Assembly (NCBI RefSeq): GCF_040703035.1
Contig: NZ_CP159996.1
Coordinates: forward strand, 8,001 to 72,000
From: Terribacillus aidingensis
Lineage (GTDB): Bacteria; Bacillota; Bacilli; Bacillales; Amphibacillaceae
DNA: 64,000 nt
Direction: 5' to 3'
This document shows, piece by piece, positions 22,324 to 36,775 of the stretch; positions within the stretch are counted from its first letter, which is position 1, and each line of letters opens with the position of its first letter. The notes below the pieces were generated by a model, which was not told where the DNA came from, made no database searches, and was given only the letters and a program-made list of their open reading frames with translations. A program made the translations under genes and the position numbers.

Positions 22324-22686
22324 ATGTCTAAAGAGACAATCATTGAAGAGATTAAAGGTATGTCCGTTCTAGAATTGAACGATCTTGTTAAAGCTATCGA
22401 AGAAGAATTCGGCGTAACTGCTGCAGCTCCTGTAGCTGTAGCTGGTGGCGGAGCTGCTGAAGCTGCTGAAGAGCAAACTGAATTTGACGTTGTTCTTACA
22501 AGCGCTGGCGCTTCTAAAATCAAAGTTGTTAAAGCTGTACGCGAAGCAACTGGCCTAGGTCTTAAAGACGCTAAAGATCTTGTAGATAACGCTCCTGGAA
22601 ACATCAAAGAAGGCGTTTCTAAAGCTGATGCTGAAGAACTTAAAGCTAAACTTGAAGAAGCTGGAGCTTCTGTAGAAGTTAAGTAA
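22324..22686 (+). CDS. rplL: 50S ribosomal protein L7/L12
   Basis: 120 residues. An N-terminal dimerisation domain (about 1-35), an Ala/Gly-rich hinge ([17 protein letters not shown]) and a C-terminal factor-binding domain ([18 protein letters not shown]) are all present. It recruits EF-G and EF-Tu. AAGGAGG precedes the ATG. Confidence 0.98.
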   Translation: MSKETIIEEIKGMSVLELNDLVKAIEEEFGVTAAAPVAVAGGGAAEAAEEQTEFDVVLTSAGASKIKVVKAVREATGLGLKDAKDLVDNAPGNIKEGVSKADAEELKAKLEEAGASVEVK

Positions 22687-22690
22687 TAAC

Positions 22691-22722
22691 AAGAAAGCTC
22701 GCCCTCGGGCGAGCTTTCCTTT
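22691..22722 (+). terminator. rplJ-rplL terminator
   Basis: AAGAAAGCTCGCC with GGCGAGCTTTCCTTTT around a short CTC(G) loop. It follows the rplL stop directly. Confidence 0.9.
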
Positions 22723-22777
22723 TATCTATTTCTCCATGGCAATCGTGAATGGATCCTGAATAAAGAAGGTGACCAAT

Positions 22778-23380
22778 ATGTCGGATCATTATTATACCAA
22801 TCAGCCGCAATCTAAAAGTGCTCCTGCTACATGGCGATTCACTTTAAAAGGCAATGAACTTATGTTCACTTCGGATAGCGGAGTATTTTCCAAGAAAGAA
22901 GTGGATTTTGGTTCCAGGGTTTTGATTGATGTCTTCAGGGAGCCTGAAATAGAAGGGGATATACTGGATCTTGGCTGTGGATATGGACCGATCGGCATTT
23001 CATTTGCGAAAGCATTCGCAAATCGCGAGATTGTGATGAGTGACGTCAATGAACGCGCAGTATCACTTGCGAAACAGAATGCGGAGGCGAATGGAGCGGA
23101 AAATACACATTTTTATGTGAGTGATCGCTTAACCGCTTTTTCGGACCGGAAATTCGCGGCAATTGCCACCAACCCTCCAATCCGGGCAGGCAAAAAGGTT
23201 GTACATCAGATATTTGAAGAGAGCTACCAGGCACTGCTTCCACAGGGAGAGCTCTGGGTTGTCATTCAAAAGAAACAAGGTGCCCCATCTGCTCAGGAAA
23301 AATTGAATCAGTTGTTCGGCTCGTGTGAAATCGTCAAGAAGGAAAAGGGCTATTACATTCTATTAGCCAAAAAAGTTTGA
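22778..23380 (+). CDS. ybxB: Class I SAM-dependent methyltransferase (YbxB, RsmC-like)
   Basis: 200 residues. Motif I is DLGCGYGPIGI (about residues 65-75), and TNPPIRAGKK is the NPP-type catalytic motif of amino-methylases of nucleic acids. The RsmC-like family methylates guanine N2 in 16S rRNA; the B. subtilis target is less certain. ATG 22778 is chosen for the AAGAAGG seven bases upstream and fits the YbxB length of about 201. Its place between rplL and rpoB is conserved. Confidence 0.92.
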   Translation: MSDHYYTNQPQSKSAPATWRFTLKGNELMFTSDSGVFSKKEVDFGSRVLIDVFREPEIEGDILDLGCGYGPIGISFAKAFANREIVMSDVNERAVSLAKQNAEANGAENTHFYVSDRLTAFSDRKFAAIATNPPIRAGKKVVHQIFEESYQALLPQGELWVVIQKKQGAPSAQEKLNQLFGSCEIVKKEKGYYILLAKKV

Positions 23381-24007
23381 CTCGCATAAAAGCTTGTGGT
23401 AGTATTGTAAAATGCCAATAGATAACGATACTCGGAGAGGATTATAATTTTCTTAGAGAATCGTGTTTAAACTGTCGGCCGATTGGCAAGACTGCTATCA
23501 TTATTATGTTTTTGCCTTCGTCGATTTTATCTAAATATGTATGATCAGGGTTATGTCGCCATTCGGAGGAGCTAGCAAGCTGAATTTTTAACGGTTTTTA
23601 TGTAAAAACCTTTTTCGCTTTTAGCTTGAAGGCGGTGCAGGAAGGACAGTAGGAGTGTTTCGCTGTTGGAACTATACCACTTTCTGATTTTTGTTAAACA
23701 GGAAGGGAAGCCCGTTTCATTACAACATTCACATCACATTCGTATTTATGCGAATGCTTTTCTATGTAAACAGAAGATGTGAACAATGCAAATATTGTGG
23801 CGATTCATTTATGTTAGCTACAATATATAATTTATTGCTTGGAAAGTCAATCGGCATTCCGGCAATTCAGGCAGACCTTTATCCGAAAAAGGTCGGTCAA
23901 GTGAGAGGCTCACAGCAGGAGATTCCTGCTGCAGGATGTTGATTTACTGCAGTCTACGGATTGCAGCTTGAATACATTACTAATGTTTGATTTGAGGGGT
24001 GAAGCTG
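23377..24007 (+). promoter_or_regulatory. Long structured rpoB leader region
   Basis: This gap of about 627 bp has no convincing gene. A possible promoter TTGACT (23377-23382), 17 bp, TAGTAT (23400-23405) overlaps the ybxB stop. Within it are a terminator-like hairpin GGTTTTTA/TAAAAACC plus TTTTT (23593-23615), CATTCG/CGAATG with a following CTTTT (about 23735-23762), GACCTTT/AAAGGTC (about 23875-23895), and an 8-bp CAGCAGGA/TCCTGCTG stem (23913-23931). The layout suggests rpoBC expression is tuned by termination and RNA structure. Confidence 0.6.
23593..23615 (+). terminator. Attenuator-like hairpin in rpoB leader
   Basis: GGTTTTT, loop ATGT, AAAAACC, then TTTTT. It lies about 390 bp before rpoB and could end ybxB transcripts or attenuate rpoBC. 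Confidence 0.6.
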
Positions 24008-27000
24008 TTGACAGGTCAAGTAGTTCAGTATGGACGACACCGCCAGCGCAGAAGCTATGCACGTATTAGTGAAGTGCTAGAGTTACCGAATCTTATCGAG
24101 ATTCAAACCGCTTCTTATGAATGGTTCTTAGAAGAAGGATTACGAGAGATGTTCCAGGATATTTCCCCGATCGAGGATTTCGCGGGTAATTTATCGCTGG
24201 AATTTGTCGACTATAGCCTTGGCGAACCGAAATATCCAGTAGATGAAGCGAAAGAAAGAGACGTTACCTATAACGCTCCGCTTCGTGTGAAAGTTCGTTT
24301 GCTGAATAACGAGACAGGCGAAGTAAAAGAACAGGAAGTATTTATGGGTGACTTCCCATTGATGACAGATACAGGAACGTTCATCATCAACGGTGCTGAA
24401 CGCGTTATCGTATCACAGCTTGTTCGCTCCCCTAGTGTTTATTTCAGTGAGAAAGTCGACAAGAACGGAAAACGCGGCCATACGGCAACTGTTATTCCAA
24501 ACCGTGGTGCGTGGCTTGAGTTCGAGACAGATGCGAAGGATGTAGTCCATGTTCGTATCGACCGTACGCGTAAGCTTCCTATCACTGTCTTGCTTCGTGC
24601 GCTTGGATTCGGAAGTGATCAAGAAATCATCGATTTGATTGGTGAGAACGAGTACTTGCGAAACACATTGGAGAAAGATAACACGGAAACTACTGAAAAA
24701 GCATTGCTTGAAATCTACGAGCGTCTTCGTCCAGGAGAGCCGCCTACTGTAGAGAACGCGAAAAGCTTGCTAGTTTCCCGTTTCTTCGATCCAAAACGCT
24801 ACGACCTAGCACATGTAGGCCGCTACAAAATGAACAAAAAGCTTCATATTAAGAACCGTTTGTTCAATCAGACATTGGCACAGCCAATCGTCGATGAAGA
24901 GACTGGTGAAGTACTTGCACAAAAAGGCGATAAGCTAGACCGTCGTCTGCTTGACAAGATTCTTCCTTACCTTGATGGTTCCAACGGCAAATTCGGCGAG
25001 AACATCTTGGAGCCGCATGATGGTGTAGTACAAGATCAAATCGTCGTGCAAACAATCAAAATCGTCGATCCAACAGACCCAGAAGGTGAACGTACACTAA
25101 GCGTTACTGGTAATGCTACAGTTGATGACAGTGTGAAGAATCTGGATCCTGCCGATATTGTGGCAGCAGTCAGCTACTTCTTTAACCTATTATATGAAGT
25201 TGGCGACACAGATGACATCGATCATCTTGGTAACAGAAGATTGCGTTCAGTAGGTGAATTGCTGCAAAACCAATTCCGTATCGGTCTATCCCGTATGGAA
25301 CGTGTGGTACGTGAGCGTATGTCCATACAGGATACGTCAGCTATCACGCCGCAGCAGCTGATCAATATCCGTCCGGTGATTGCATCTATTAAAGAATTCT
25401 TCGGAAGCTCCCAGCTTTCCCAGTTCATGGACCAGACGAATCCTTTAGGTGAATTGACGCATAAACGTCGTCTTTCTGCTTTGGGACCTGGTGGTTTGAC
25501 TCGGGAACGTGCTGGCTTTGAAGTTCGTGACGTACACTACTCCCACTATGGAAGAATGTGTCCGATCGAAACGCCAGAGGGTCCGAACATTGGTTTGATC
25601 AACTCCCTTTCCACTTATGCGAAAGTGAACAAATTCGGTTTCATCGAGACACCTTACCGTCGAGTTGATCCGGAGACAAACCGTGTAACTGAACATATTG
25701 ATTACCTAACTGCCGATGAGCAGGATAACTATGTTATCGCACAGGCAAACTCTCCGTTAACAGAAGATGGCAGCTTCGTAAATGAAGAAGTCGTTGCTCG
25801 TTTCCGTGAGGAGAATACAATCGTTGCTCGTGAACGTATCGATTACATGGACGTATCACCGAAACAGGTTGTATCTGCTGCGACAGCATGTATCCCGTTC
25901 TTGGAAAATGATGACTCCAACCGTGCACTGATGGGTGCGAACATGCAGCGACAAGCAGTACCGTTGATGCAGCCGGAAGCACCGATCGTAGGTACTGGTA
26001 TGGAATATGTATCCGGTAAAGACTCCGGTGCAGCTGTTATCTGCCGCGCAGAAGGTATTGTAGAGCGCGTTGAAGCGAAAGAAATCATTGTACGCCGTGT
26101 AACAGAAGTCGGCGGCAGTGAAGTGAAAGGCGATACAGATCGTTATCGTCTGCAGAAATTCAATCGTTCCAACCAAGGAACTTGCTATAACCAACGTCCG
26201 ATCGTCGCAGTAGGCGACCGTGTGACAAAAGGTGAAATCCTAGCTGATGGACCTTCCATGCAGGATGGAGAGCTTGCACTAGGCCGTAACGTACTAGTTG
26301 CCTTCATGACATGGGAAGGTTACAACTACGAGGATGCTATCATCATGAGCGAACGCCTTGTGAAAGATGATGTATACACATCTATCCACATTGAGGAGTA
26401 TGAGTCTGAAGCACGTGATACGAAGCTAGGACCAGAAGAAATCACACGCGATATCCCGAACGTAGGGGAAGACGCACTGAAGAACCTTGACGAACGCGGA
26501 ATCATCCGTGTTGGTGCTGAAGTTTCCGATGGTGATTTGCTTGTTGGTAAAGTAACGCCTAAAGGTGTAACTGAGCTATCTGCAGAAGAACGTCTATTGC
26601 ATGCGATCTTCGGTGAGAAGGCTCGCGAAGTCCGTGATACTTCCCTTCGTGTACCTCACGGTGCCGGCGGTATCGTATTGGATGTTAAGATCTTCAACCG
26701 TGAAGATGGCGATGAATTACCTCCGGGTGTAAACCAGCTTGTACGTGCTTATATCGTTCAGAAACGTAAGATTTCTGAGGGAGATAAGATGGCTGGACGT
26801 CACGGTAACAAAGGGGTTATCTCTAAGATTCTTCCAGAAGAGGATATGCCATTCATGCCGGATGGCACACCAGTCGATATCATGCTTAACCCGCTAGGGG
26901 TACCATCTCGTATGAATATCGGGCAGGTGTTTGAGCTTCACTTAGGTATGGCAGCTCGTGCACTAGGCATCCACGTTGCAACACCAGTATTTGATGGTGC

Positions 27001-27547
27001 GCGTGAGGAAGATGTTTGGGAAACGCTCGAAGAAGCTGGTATGCCACGTGACGCGAAGACAGTCCTTTATGATGGAAGAACCGGTGAACCATTTGATAAC
27101 CGTGTTTCTGTTGGTGTATCGTACATGATCAAGCTTGCGCACATGGTTGATGACAAGCTGCATGCACGTTCTACAGGTCCATATTCACTAGTTACGCAGC
27201 AGCCGCTTGGTGGTAAAGCACAGTTCGGTGGACAGCGTTTCGGTGAGATGGAGGTTTGGGCACTTGAAGCATATGGTGCGGCATATACCTTGCAAGAGAT
27301 TCTTACTGTCAAATCCGATGACGTAGTCGGTCGTGTGAAGACATATGAAGCTATTGTTAAAGGTGATAATGTCCCAGAACCAGGTGTACCAGAATCGTTC
27401 AAAGTATTGATTAAAGAGCTTCAGAGTCTTGGTATGGATGTTAAAATCCTCAATGGCGAAGAAGAAGAAGTAGAATTAAGAGAACTCGAAGATGAAGACG
27501 AGACGCAAGTACCTGACCGCATCAATCTTGATGTACAGGAAGGGTAA
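24008..27547 (+). CDS. rpoB: DNA-directed RNA polymerase subunit beta
   Basis: 1179 residues. TTG at 24008 gives the family N-terminus [20 protein letters not shown] and has GAGGGGTG upstream; the GTG at 23999 sits inside that site. The rifampicin-binding segment [20 protein letters not shown] followed by [11 protein letters not shown] (encoded near 25400-25510) shows no known resistance substitution. The C-terminus is acidic and a little shorter than in B. subtilis (1193). rpoC follows after 57 bp. Confidence 0.98.
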   Translation: MTGQVVQYGRHRQRRSYARISEVLELPNLIEIQTASYEWFLEEGLREMFQDISPIEDFAGNLSLEFVDYSLGEPKYPVDEAKERDVTYNAPLRVKVRLLNNETGEVKEQEVFMGDFPLMTDTGTFIINGAERVIVSQLVRSPSVYFSEKVDKNGKRGHTATVIPNRGAWLEFETDAKDVVHVRIDRTRKLPITVLLRALGFGSDQEIIDLIGENEYLRNTLEKDNTETTEKALLEIYERLRPGEPPTVENAKSLLVSRFFDPKRYDLAHVGRYKMNKKLHIKNRLFNQTLAQPIVDEETGEVLAQKGDKLDRRLLDKILPYLDGSNGKFGENILEPHDGVVQDQIVVQTIKIVDPTDPEGERTLSVTGNATVDDSVKNLDPADIVAAVSYFFNLLYEVGDTDDIDHLGNRRLRSVGELLQNQFRIGLSRMERVVRERMSIQDTSAITPQQLINIRPVIASIKEFFGSSQLSQFMDQTNPLGELTHKRRLSALGPGGLTRERAGFEVRDVHYSHYGRMCPIETPEGPNIGLINSLSTYAKVNKFGFIETPYRRVDPETNRVTEHIDYLTADEQDNYVIAQANSPLTEDGSFVNEEVVARFREENTIVARERIDYMDVSPKQVVSAATACIPFLENDDSNRALMGANMQRQAVPLMQPEAPIVGTGMEYVSGKDSGAAVICRAEGIVERVEAKEIIVRRVTEVGGSEVKGDTDRYRLQKFNRSNQGTCYNQRPIVAVGDRVTKGEILADGPSMQDGELALGRNVLVAFMTWEGYNYEDAIIMSERLVKDDVYTSIHIEEYESEARDTKLGPEEITRDIPNVGEDALKNLDERGIIRVGAEVSDGDLLVGKVTPKGVTELSAEERLLHAIFGEKAREVRDTSLRVPHGAGGIVLDVKIFNREDGDELPPGVNQLVRAYIVQKRKISEGDKMAGRHGNKGVISKILPEEDMPFMPDGTPVDIMLNPLGVPSRMNIGQVFELHLGMAARALGIHVATPVFDGAREEDVWETLEEAGMPRDAKTVLYDGRTGEPFDNRVSVGVSYMIKLAHMVDDKLHARSTGPYSLVTQQPLGGKAQFGGQRFGEMEVWALEAYGAAYTLQEILTVKSDDVVGRVKTYEAIVKGDNVPEPGVPESFKVLIKELQSLGMDVKILNGEEEEVELRELEDEDETQVPDRINLDVQEG

Positions 27548-27604
27548 GGCGGCGACACATCGACTGCATAGCAGTAACGGGATACTAAAAGGGAGGTAGG
27601 CCCC

Positions 27605-30600
27605 TTGATAGATGTAAATAATTTTGAGTTTATGAAAATCGGTTTGGCTTCACCTGATAAGATTCGTTCATGGTCTTACGGAGAAGTGAAAAAGCCGGAA
27701 ACGATCAACTACCGTACGTTGAAGCCTGAAAAAGATGGTTTGTTCTGTGAGCGCATCTTCGGTCCTCAAAAGGACTGGGAATGTCATTGCGGTAAATACA
27801 AACGCGTCCGTTATAAAGGTGTTGTATGTGATCGTTGTGGCGTAGAAGTTACCAAAGCCAAAGTGCGCCGTGAGCGTATGGGACACATCGAGCTAGCAGC
27901 TCCTGTGTCTCACATTTGGTACTTCAAAGGTATTCCGAGCCGTATGGGTCTTGTACTGGATATGTCTCCACGTGCGTTGGAAGAAGTTATTTACTTCGCA
28001 GCGTATATCGTGACAGATGCCGGTGATACAGCACTTGAGAAGAAGCAGCTTCTTTCTGAGAAAGAATATCGCCTCTATCGCGAAAAATACGGTAACACGT
28101 TCCAAGCTCAAATGGGTGCGGAAGCAATCCGTAAGCTTCTTCAAGACATCGACTTGGAGAAAGAAGTGGAAGCACTTCGCGAAGAATTGAAAACAGCTCA
28201 AGGTCAGCGCAGAACGCGTGCGATCAAGCGTTTGGAAGTAATGGAAGCATTCCGTCACTCTGGAAACGAACCTTCTTGGATGGTATTGGATGTACTTCCG
28301 ATCATTCCTCCTGAGCTTCGTCCAATGGTACAGCTTGATGGTGGACGTTTCGCTACATCTGACTTGAACGATCTTTATCGTCGAGTGATCAACCGTAACA
28401 ACCGTCTGAAACGCTTGCTTGACCTTGGTGCACCTAGCATCATCGTACAAAACGAAAAACGTATGCTTCAGGAAGCTGTTGATGCGTTGATCGATAACGG
28501 TCGTCGCGGCCGTCCTGTTACAGGTCCTGGTAACCGTCCATTGAAATCTCTTTCTCATATGCTGAAAGGTAAACAAGGACGTTTCCGTCAGAACTTGCTT
28601 GGTAAACGTGTAGACTATTCTGGACGTTCCGTAATCGTCGTAGGTCCGCATCTGAAGATGTATCAGTGTGGTCTTCCGAAAGAAATGGCGCTTGAGCTAT
28701 TCAAACCATTCATCATGAAAGAATTGGTGGAAAAAGGCCTTGCGCATAACATCAAATCTGCAAAACGGAAAATCGAACGTTTGCATCCGGAAATCTGGGA
28801 TGTACTCGAAGAAGTAATCCGTGAGCATCCAGTATTGCTTAACCGTGCACCTACACTTCACCGTCTAGGTATCCAGGCATTCGAACCGACATTGGTAGAA
28901 GGTCGCGCAATCCGTCTTCACCCGTTAGTATGTACAGCTTATAACGCTGACTTCGATGGTGACCAGATGGCTGTCCACGTTCCTCTATCAGCTGAAGCAC
29001 AGGCTGAGGCTCGTATCCTTATGCTTGCCGCTCAAAACATCTTGAACCCGAAAGACGGTAAACCAGTCGTAACACCATCTCAGGATATGGTACTAGGTAA
29101 CTACTACCTTACACTTGAGCGTGAAGATGCTATCGGCGAAGGTAAAGTCTTCAAAGATGTAAACGAAGCAATGCTTGCTTATCAGAACGGTTATGTACAT
29201 TTGCATACTCGTGTGGCAGTAGATGCCGGTTCTTTGAACAACGAAACGTTCACAGAAGAGCAAAACAACCAAATCCTGCTTACAACAGTAGGTAAACTTA
29301 TCTTCAATACAATCTTGCCGAGCTCGTTCCCTTACATGAACGAACCGACTCGCGAGAATTTGGAAGAAAAAACACCTGCTCACTACTTCGTTGAGAAGGG
29401 TGCGAATATCAAGGAGGAGATCGCGAAACGCGACATCATCTCTCCATTCAAGAAAGGTTTCCTGGGCGATATCATCGCGGAAGTGTTCAAACGCTTCAAG
29501 ATCAGTGAAACGTCCAAAATGCTTGACCGCATGAAGGACCTTGGATTCAGTTATTCCACTAAAGCAGGTATTACGGTTGGTATCTCTGATATCGTCGTAT
29601 TGAAAGAGAAAACGGAAATCCTTGATGAAGCACAATCCCGCGTGGATAAAGTGTTGAAACAGTTCCGTCGTGGTTTGATCACGGAAGAAGAGCGGTATGA
29701 CCGTGTTATCTCAATCTGGTCTAAAGCGAAAGATGACATCCAGGAACGTCTGATGAAATCCTTGAGCAACCGTAACCCTATCTTCATGATGAGTGATTCC
29801 GGTGCCCGTGGTAACGCATCTAACTTCACGCAGCTTGCTGGTATGCGTGGTCTAATGGCCAACCCGGCAGGACGAATCATCGAGTTGCCGATCAAGTCCA
29901 GTTTCCGTGAGGGTCTGACAGTACTCGAGTACTTCATCTCTACACACGGTGCGCGTAAAGGTCTTGCCGATACAGCACTGAAAACTGCCGATTCCGGTTA
30001 CTTGACTCGTCGTCTAGTTGACGTAGCACAGGATGTTATCATCCGTGAAGAAGATTGTGGTACTGACCGCAGCTTGAGAGTCCGTGCACTGACTGAAGGA
30101 ACTGAAATGATCGAGCCTTTGTATGACCGTCTTGTAGGCCGTACAGCGTTCGAGAATGTCAAACATCCGGAAACAGGCAATGTGATTGTCGCTAAGAACG
30201 AATTGATCGACGAAGATACAGCAAGACAAATCGTAGATGCTGGTATCGAAGAAGTGGCTATCCGTACTGTCTTCACATGTAACACGAAACATGGTGCATG
30301 TAAGAAATGTTACGGCCGCAACCTTGCAACTGGCAGCGACGTTGAAGTCGGCGAAGCAGTCGGTATCATCGCAGCACAATCCATCGGTGAACCAGGAACA
30401 CAGCTTACAATGCGTACGTTCCACACAGGTGGGGTAGCCGGTGACGATATCACACAAGGTTTGCCGCGTATCCAGGAGTTGTTCGAGGCTCGTAACCCTA
30501 AAGGTCAAGCAGTCATCTCCGAGATCAAAGGTACAGTTATCGAGATTAATGATGTAAAAGAGAAGCAAGAAGTTACAATTCAAGGTACAGTTGAAACGAA

Positions 30601-31216
30601 GACTTATACAGCTCCTTACGGTGCACGCTTGCGTGTATCCGAAGGTGACGCAATCGAAGCTGGTCAAGAGCTGACAGAGGGTTCTGTAGATCCGAAAGAA
30701 CTTCTTCGAGTTCGCGGTGTAGCTGGCGTTCAGCAGTATCTATTGAAAGAAGTACAAAAAGTATACCGTATGCAAGGGGTAGAAATCGGCGATAAACACG
30801 TTGAAGTAATGGTTCGCCAAATGCTTCGTAAAGTACGTGTCATCGATTCTGGTCAAACAGATGTATTGCCGGGCTCACTTCTTGAGATCCATCAATTCCG
30901 GGAAGCAAACCGTGAAGTCCTAAGAGAAGGCTTCCAGCCAGCAAGTGGTAAACCAGTATTGCTTGGTATTACAAAAGCTTCTCTAGAAACGGATTCCTTC
31001 TTGTCTGCCGCTTCCTTCCAGGAAACAACGCGTGTCCTTACGGATGCAGCTATCAAAGGTAAGCGCGATGAACTTCTCGGCCTTAAAGAGAATGTTATCA
31101 TCGGTAAGCTTGTTCCGGCTGGTACTGGCATGCCGCAGTACCGCAAGATCAAAGCGAAACTTGATACACCTGAAGAAGTGACAGAAGGTCAGGAAATCGA
31201 ATCTGTAACACCGTAA
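27605..31216 (+). CDS. rpoC: DNA-directed RNA polymerase subunit beta'
   Basis: 1203 residues. The N-terminal zinc ribbon ([19 protein letters not shown]), the catalytic [12 protein letters not shown] with three metal-binding Asp, the trigger-loop region ending [11 protein letters not shown], and the second cysteine cluster ([15 protein letters not shown]) are all seen. The start is TTG at 27605 with AAGGGAGGTAGG upstream and the N-terminus [19 protein letters not shown]. It is the last gene of the rpoBC unit. Confidence 0.98.
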   Translation: MIDVNNFEFMKIGLASPDKIRSWSYGEVKKPETINYRTLKPEKDGLFCERIFGPQKDWECHCGKYKRVRYKGVVCDRCGVEVTKAKVRRERMGHIELAAPVSHIWYFKGIPSRMGLVLDMSPRALEEVIYFAAYIVTDAGDTALEKKQLLSEKEYRLYREKYGNTFQAQMGAEAIRKLLQDIDLEKEVEALREELKTAQGQRRTRAIKRLEVMEAFRHSGNEPSWMVLDVLPIIPPELRPMVQLDGGRFATSDLNDLYRRVINRNNRLKRLLDLGAPSIIVQNEKRMLQEAVDALIDNGRRGRPVTGPGNRPLKSLSHMLKGKQGRFRQNLLGKRVDYSGRSVIVVGPHLKMYQCGLPKEMALELFKPFIMKELVEKGLAHNIKSAKRKIERLHPEIWDVLEEVIREHPVLLNRAPTLHRLGIQAFEPTLVEGRAIRLHPLVCTAYNADFDGDQMAVHVPLSAEAQAEARILMLAAQNILNPKDGKPVVTPSQDMVLGNYYLTLEREDAIGEGKVFKDVNEAMLAYQNGYVHLHTRVAVDAGSLNNETFTEEQNNQILLTTVGKLIFNTILPSSFPYMNEPTRENLEEKTPAHYFVEKGANIKEEIAKRDIISPFKKGFLGDIIAEVFKRFKISETSKMLDRMKDLGFSYSTKAGITVGISDIVVLKEKTEILDEAQSRVDKVLKQFRRGLITEEERYDRVISIWSKAKDDIQERLMKSLSNRNPIFMMSDSGARGNASNFTQLAGMRGLMANPAGRIIELPIKSSFREGLTVLEYFISTHGARKGLADTALKTADSGYLTRRLVDVAQDVIIREEDCGTDRSLRVRALTEGTEMIEPLYDRLVGRTAFENVKHPETGNVIVAKNELIDEDTARQIVDAGIEEVAIRTVFTCNTKHGACKKCYGRNLATGSDVEVGEAVGIIAAQSIGEPGTQLTMRTFHTGGVAGDDITQGLPRIQELFEARNPKGQAVISEIKGTVIEINDVKEKQEVTIQGTVETKTYTAPYGARLRVSEGDAIEAGQELTEGSVDPKELLRVRGVAGVQQYLLKEVQKVYRMQGVEIGDKHVEVMVRQMLRKVRVIDSGQTDVLPGSLLEIHQFREANREVLREGFQPASGKPVLLGITKASLETDSFLSAASFQETTRVLTDAAIKGKRDELLGLKENVIIGKLVPAGTGMPQYRKIKAKLDTPEEVTEGQEIESVTP

Positions 31217-31283
31217 CGGTGGCCCTAATACACAAGGAAACAAAATAATTGTCGGAAGCACTGTAAATCTCTCGTTAAGGTGA

Positions 31284-31315
31284 TTGACATCAGCTTACTA
31301 GAGTGATACTATAAT
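31284..31315 (+). promoter_or_regulatory. Possible promoter before rplGB/str operon
   Basis: TTGACA (31284-31289) and TATAAT (31310-31315) are good hexamers, but they are 20 bp apart, longer than ideal. It lies between rpoC and rplGB. Confidence 0.5.
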
Positions 31316-31359
31316 CAAGGTGCTTCCGATTCTCCTTGTTTACTTTGGAGGATATGCAT

Positions 31360-31611
31360 ATGTCTTATGAAAAAGTAGCGCAAGCTAATACGGGAATCGT
31401 TATCGGAACCAAACAAACACTCAAGGCCATGAAGCAAGGCCAAGTGAACTCAGTTGTCATTGCAAATGACGCTGCCGAGCAAATTACCAGCCAGGTAAGA
31501 AAGCTGGCAGAAGAATTAGGCATACCAGCGATCCAAGTCGATTCTATGAAGCGATTAGGTGAAGCTTGTGGCATAGATGTAGGGACAGCTACTGTGGCAA
31601 TCAAAAGATAG
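31360..31611 (+). CDS. rplGB: L7Ae-family kink-turn RNA-binding protein (YbxF)
   Basis: 83 residues. The L7Ae/L30e/S12e/Gadd45 fold is recognised from [19 protein letters not shown] and the conserved SVVIANDA segment. In B. subtilis it binds kink-turn RNA and associates with ribosomes. The start at 31360 has TGGAGGA seven bases upstream, and a nearby ATG at 31354 would add two residues. It precedes rpsL as in Bacillus. Confidence 0.93.
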   Translation: MSYEKVAQANTGIVIGTKQTLKAMKQGQVNSVVIANDAAEQITSQVRKLAEELGIPAIQVDSMKRLGEACGIDVGTATVAIKR

Positions 31612-31719
31612 TTTTGGCGAAGCTGATGCTAGCTCAGCTCGTGAAAGCTTTGTTTTTTGCCTAAAAATGAACCACCTGGATGTGTGGTATTACAAAAAGC
31701 TTTGAAAGGAGGAAAAAAC

Positions 31720-32133
31720 ATGCCTACTATTAATCAATTAGTACGCAAAGGTCGCGTAAGCAAAACAAGAAAATCTGACTCTCCAGCATTGAACAGAGGG
31801 TACAACAGTTTCAAGAAATCATTGACTAACCAGTCTTCTCCACAAAAACGTGGTGTTTGTACTCGTGTTGGTACAATGACTCCGAAGAAACCGAACTCCG
31901 CATTGCGTAAATATGCACGTGTACGTTTGACAAACGGAATCGAGGTTACTGCCTACATTCCTGGTATCGGACACAACTTGCAAGAGCACAGTGTTGTTTT
32001 GATCCGCGGCGGACGTGTAAAAGACTTACCGGGTGTACGTTACCATATCGTACGTGGTGCGCTTGATACTTCAGGTGTTGACGGCCGCGCACAAGGTCGT
32101 TCCAAATATGGTACAAAACGCCCTAAAAAATAA
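31720..32133 (+). CDS. rpsL: 30S ribosomal protein S12
   Basis: 137 residues, decoding-centre protein. Lys56 and Lys57 in [11 protein letters not shown] and Lys101 in RVKDLPG are unmutated, so no ribosomal streptomycin resistance is predicted. The ATG at 31720 follows AAAGGAGGAAAAAAC; the in-frame extension upstream to 31657 is not part of the family protein. It begins the str operon rpsL-rpsG-fusA-tuf. Confidence 0.98.
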   Translation: MPTINQLVRKGRVSKTRKSDSPALNRGYNSFKKSLTNQSSPQKRGVCTRVGTMTPKKPNSALRKYARVRLTNGIEVTAYIPGIGHNLQEHSVVLIRGGRVKDLPGVRYHIVRGALDTSGVDGRAQGRSKYGTKRPKK

Positions 32134-32174
32134 GACTAATATAATATAACCATCATCGGAAAGGAGGAGAACAT

Positions 32175-32645
32175 ATGCCAAGAAAAGGTCCTGTAGCTAA
32201 ACGTGACGTGTTACCAGATCCGTTGTACAACTCTAAATTGGTAACTCGTTTGATCAACCAAATCATGGTTGACGGACAACGCGGTAAAGCACAAAAGATT
32301 CTTTATGCAGCATTTGAACTAGTTAAAGAACGTAGTGGAAACGATCCAATGGAGGTTTTCGAACAGTCCATGAAGAACGTCATGCCTGTACTTGAAGTAC
32401 GCGCACGTCGTGTAGGTGGTTCCAACTACCAAGTACCAGTTGAAGTACGCCCAGAGCGTCGTCAAGCACTAGGTCTTCGTTACATTGTTAACTATTCCCG
32501 TCTACGCGGCGAAAAAACAATGGAAGAGCGTCTTGCTAACGAAATTCTTGATGCGTCTAACAACACAGGTGCTTCAGTTAAGAAACGTGAAGATATGCAT
32601 AAAATGGCGGAAGCAAACAAAGCGTTTGCTCACTACCGCTGGTAA
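32175..32645 (+). CDS. rpsG: 30S ribosomal protein S7
   Basis: 156 residues, normal length. The start [20 protein letters not shown] and the end with NKAFAHYRW are typical. It nucleates assembly of the 30S head and contacts the E-site tRNA. AAGGAGGAG precedes the ATG. 39 bp separate it from fusA. Confidence 0.98.
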   Translation: MPRKGPVAKRDVLPDPLYNSKLVTRLINQIMVDGQRGKAQKILYAAFELVKERSGNDPMEVFEQSMKNVMPVLEVRARRVGGSNYQVPVEVRPERRQALGLRYIVNYSRLRGEKTMEERLANEILDASNNTGASVKKREDMHKMAEANKAFAHYRW

Positions 32646-32684
32646 GATATATCTGAAATTCACTCTAGGAAGGAGAAAGACCAC

Positions 32685-34763
<2,079 letters not shown>

Positions 34764-34834
34764 TTGATTTTTTGCCAGTAATCAAGTATAACTTGTATTG
34801 GAAGCGTGCGTGCACGCATGCTTCTGAGTACAAG
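34764..34834 (+). promoter_or_regulatory. tuf promoter and palindromic leader hairpin
   Basis: TTGATT (34764-34769), 17 bp, TATAAC (34787-34792) forms a plausible promoter. Right at the expected transcription start lies a two-tier inverted repeat: outer CTTGTA (34792-34797) with TACAAG (34829-34834), inner GAAGCGTGCG with CGCATGCTTC around a TGCA loop (34801-34824). No T run follows, so it is not a terminator. An operator or a mRNA-stabilising 5' structure is more likely. Confidence 0.6.
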
Positions 34835-34886
34835 AAACATACTATCTAATACATGAGATATTTCCATATTTAAGGAGGAATTACTA

Positions 34887-36077
34887 ATGGGTAAAGAAAA
34901 ATTCGACCGCTCCAAATCCCACGTTAACGTTGGTACAATCGGACACGTTGACCATGGTAAAACAACACTAACTGCAGCTATCACTACTGTACTTCATAAG
35001 AAAACTGGTTCAGGTACAGCAATGGCTTACGACCAAATCGATGGTGCTCCAGAAGAAAGAGAACGTGGAATCACTATCTCTACTGCACACGTTGAGTATG
35101 AAACTGATTCTCGTCACTATGCACACGTTGACTGCCCAGGACACGCTGACTATGTTAAAAACATGATCACTGGTGCTGCGCAAATGGACGGAGCTATCCT
35201 AGTAGTATCTGCTGCTGATGGTCCAATGCCACAGACTCGTGAGCACATCCTTCTTTCTCGTAACGTAGGTGTTCCTGCGATCGTTGTATTCCTAAACAAA
35301 TGTGACATGGTTGATGACGAAGAGCTTCTTGAACTTGTTGAAATGGAAGTTCGCGATCTTCTAAGCGAATACGACTTCCCTGGTGATGATGTACCAGTTA
35401 TCAAAGGTTCCGCTCTTAAAGCTCTTGAAGGCGACGCTGACTACGAAGCGAAAATCTTCGAACTTATGGACGCTGTTGATGAGTACATCCCAACTCCAGA
35501 ACGCGACAAAGAAAAACCATTCATGATGCCAGTTGAGGACGTATTCTCTATCACTGGTCGTGGTACTGTAGCTACAGGCCGTGTTGAGCGTGGTGAAGTA
35601 AGAGTCGGTGACGAAGTTGATATCATCGGTCTTAACGAAGCTCCTAAGAAAACAACTGTTACAGGTGTAGAAATGTTCCGTAAGCTTCTTGATTACGCTG
35701 AAGCTGGTGACAACATCGGTGCTCTACTTCGTGGTGTATCCCGTGATGACATCAACCGTGGACAAGTACTTGCTAAACCAGGTACAATCACTCCACACAC
35801 AAAGTTCAAAGCTGAAGTTTATGTTCTTTCTAAAGAAGAAGGTGGACGTCACACTCCATTCTTCACTAACTACCGCCCACAGTTCTACTTCCGTACAACT
35901 GACGTAACTGGCGTAGTTCACCTTCCAGAAGGTACTGAAATGGTAATGCCTGGCGATAACACAGAGATGTCTGTTGAGCTTATCTCTCCAATCGCTATCG
36001 AAGATGGTACTCGCTTCTCTATCCGTGAGGGTGGACGTACTGTTGGATCAGGCGTTGTATCTGTTATCGAAGCGTAA
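34887..36077 (+). CDS. tuf: Elongation factor Tu
   Basis: 396 residues. G1 is [10 protein letters not shown]3 [16 protein letters not shown]4 NKCDM; domains 2 and 3 are complete to SGVVSVIEA. It delivers aminoacyl-tRNA to the A site as a GTP complex. TAAGGAGGAATTACT precedes the ATG. Codon use looks strongly biased, as expected for one of the most abundant proteins. It ends the str operon at the terminator 36101-36131. Confidence 0.98.
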   Translation: MGKEKFDRSKSHVNVGTIGHVDHGKTTLTAAITTVLHKKTGSGTAMAYDQIDGAPEERERGITISTAHVEYETDSRHYAHVDCPGHADYVKNMITGAAQMDGAILVVSAADGPMPQTREHILLSRNVGVPAIVVFLNKCDMVDDEELLELVEMEVRDLLSEYDFPGDDVPVIKGSALKALEGDADYEAKIFELMDAVDEYIPTPERDKEKPFMMPVEDVFSITGRGTVATGRVERGEVRVGDEVDIIGLNEAPKKTTVTGVEMFRKLLDYAEAGDNIGALLRGVSRDDINRGQVLAKPGTITPHTKFKAEVYVLSKEEGGRHTPFFTNYRPQFYFRTTDVTGVVHLPEGTEMVMPGDNTEMSVELISPIAIEDGTRFSIREGGRTVGSGVVSVIEA

Positions 36078-36100
36078 GCTGATATAACAATATAGAAGAA

Positions 36101-36131
36101 ACAGACAGCAGACGTGCTGTCTGTTTTTTTA
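36101..36131 (+). terminator. str operon terminator
   Basis: ACAGACAGCA, loop GACG, TGCTGTCTGT, then a run of T. It lies 23 bp after the tuf stop. Confidence 0.93.
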
Positions 36132-36188
36132 TTTAACTATAGTAAAAGATTGGCAGCGCCAGTTAATTGTAAAAAATACTGAAATGAC

Positions 36189-36748
<560 letters not shown>

Positions 36749-36775
36749 TTTTACACAAAATAGGAGGTGTAACGG

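Noticed and set aside
23691..23942. 83-codon frame in the rpoB leader
   Set aside because: No good ribosome site, it runs across several hairpins, and its residues resemble no known protein; better explained as leader RNA.
27893..28651. 252-codon minus-strand frame opposite rpoC
   Set aside because: Antisense shadow of a highly conserved gene; composition is unlike a real protein.
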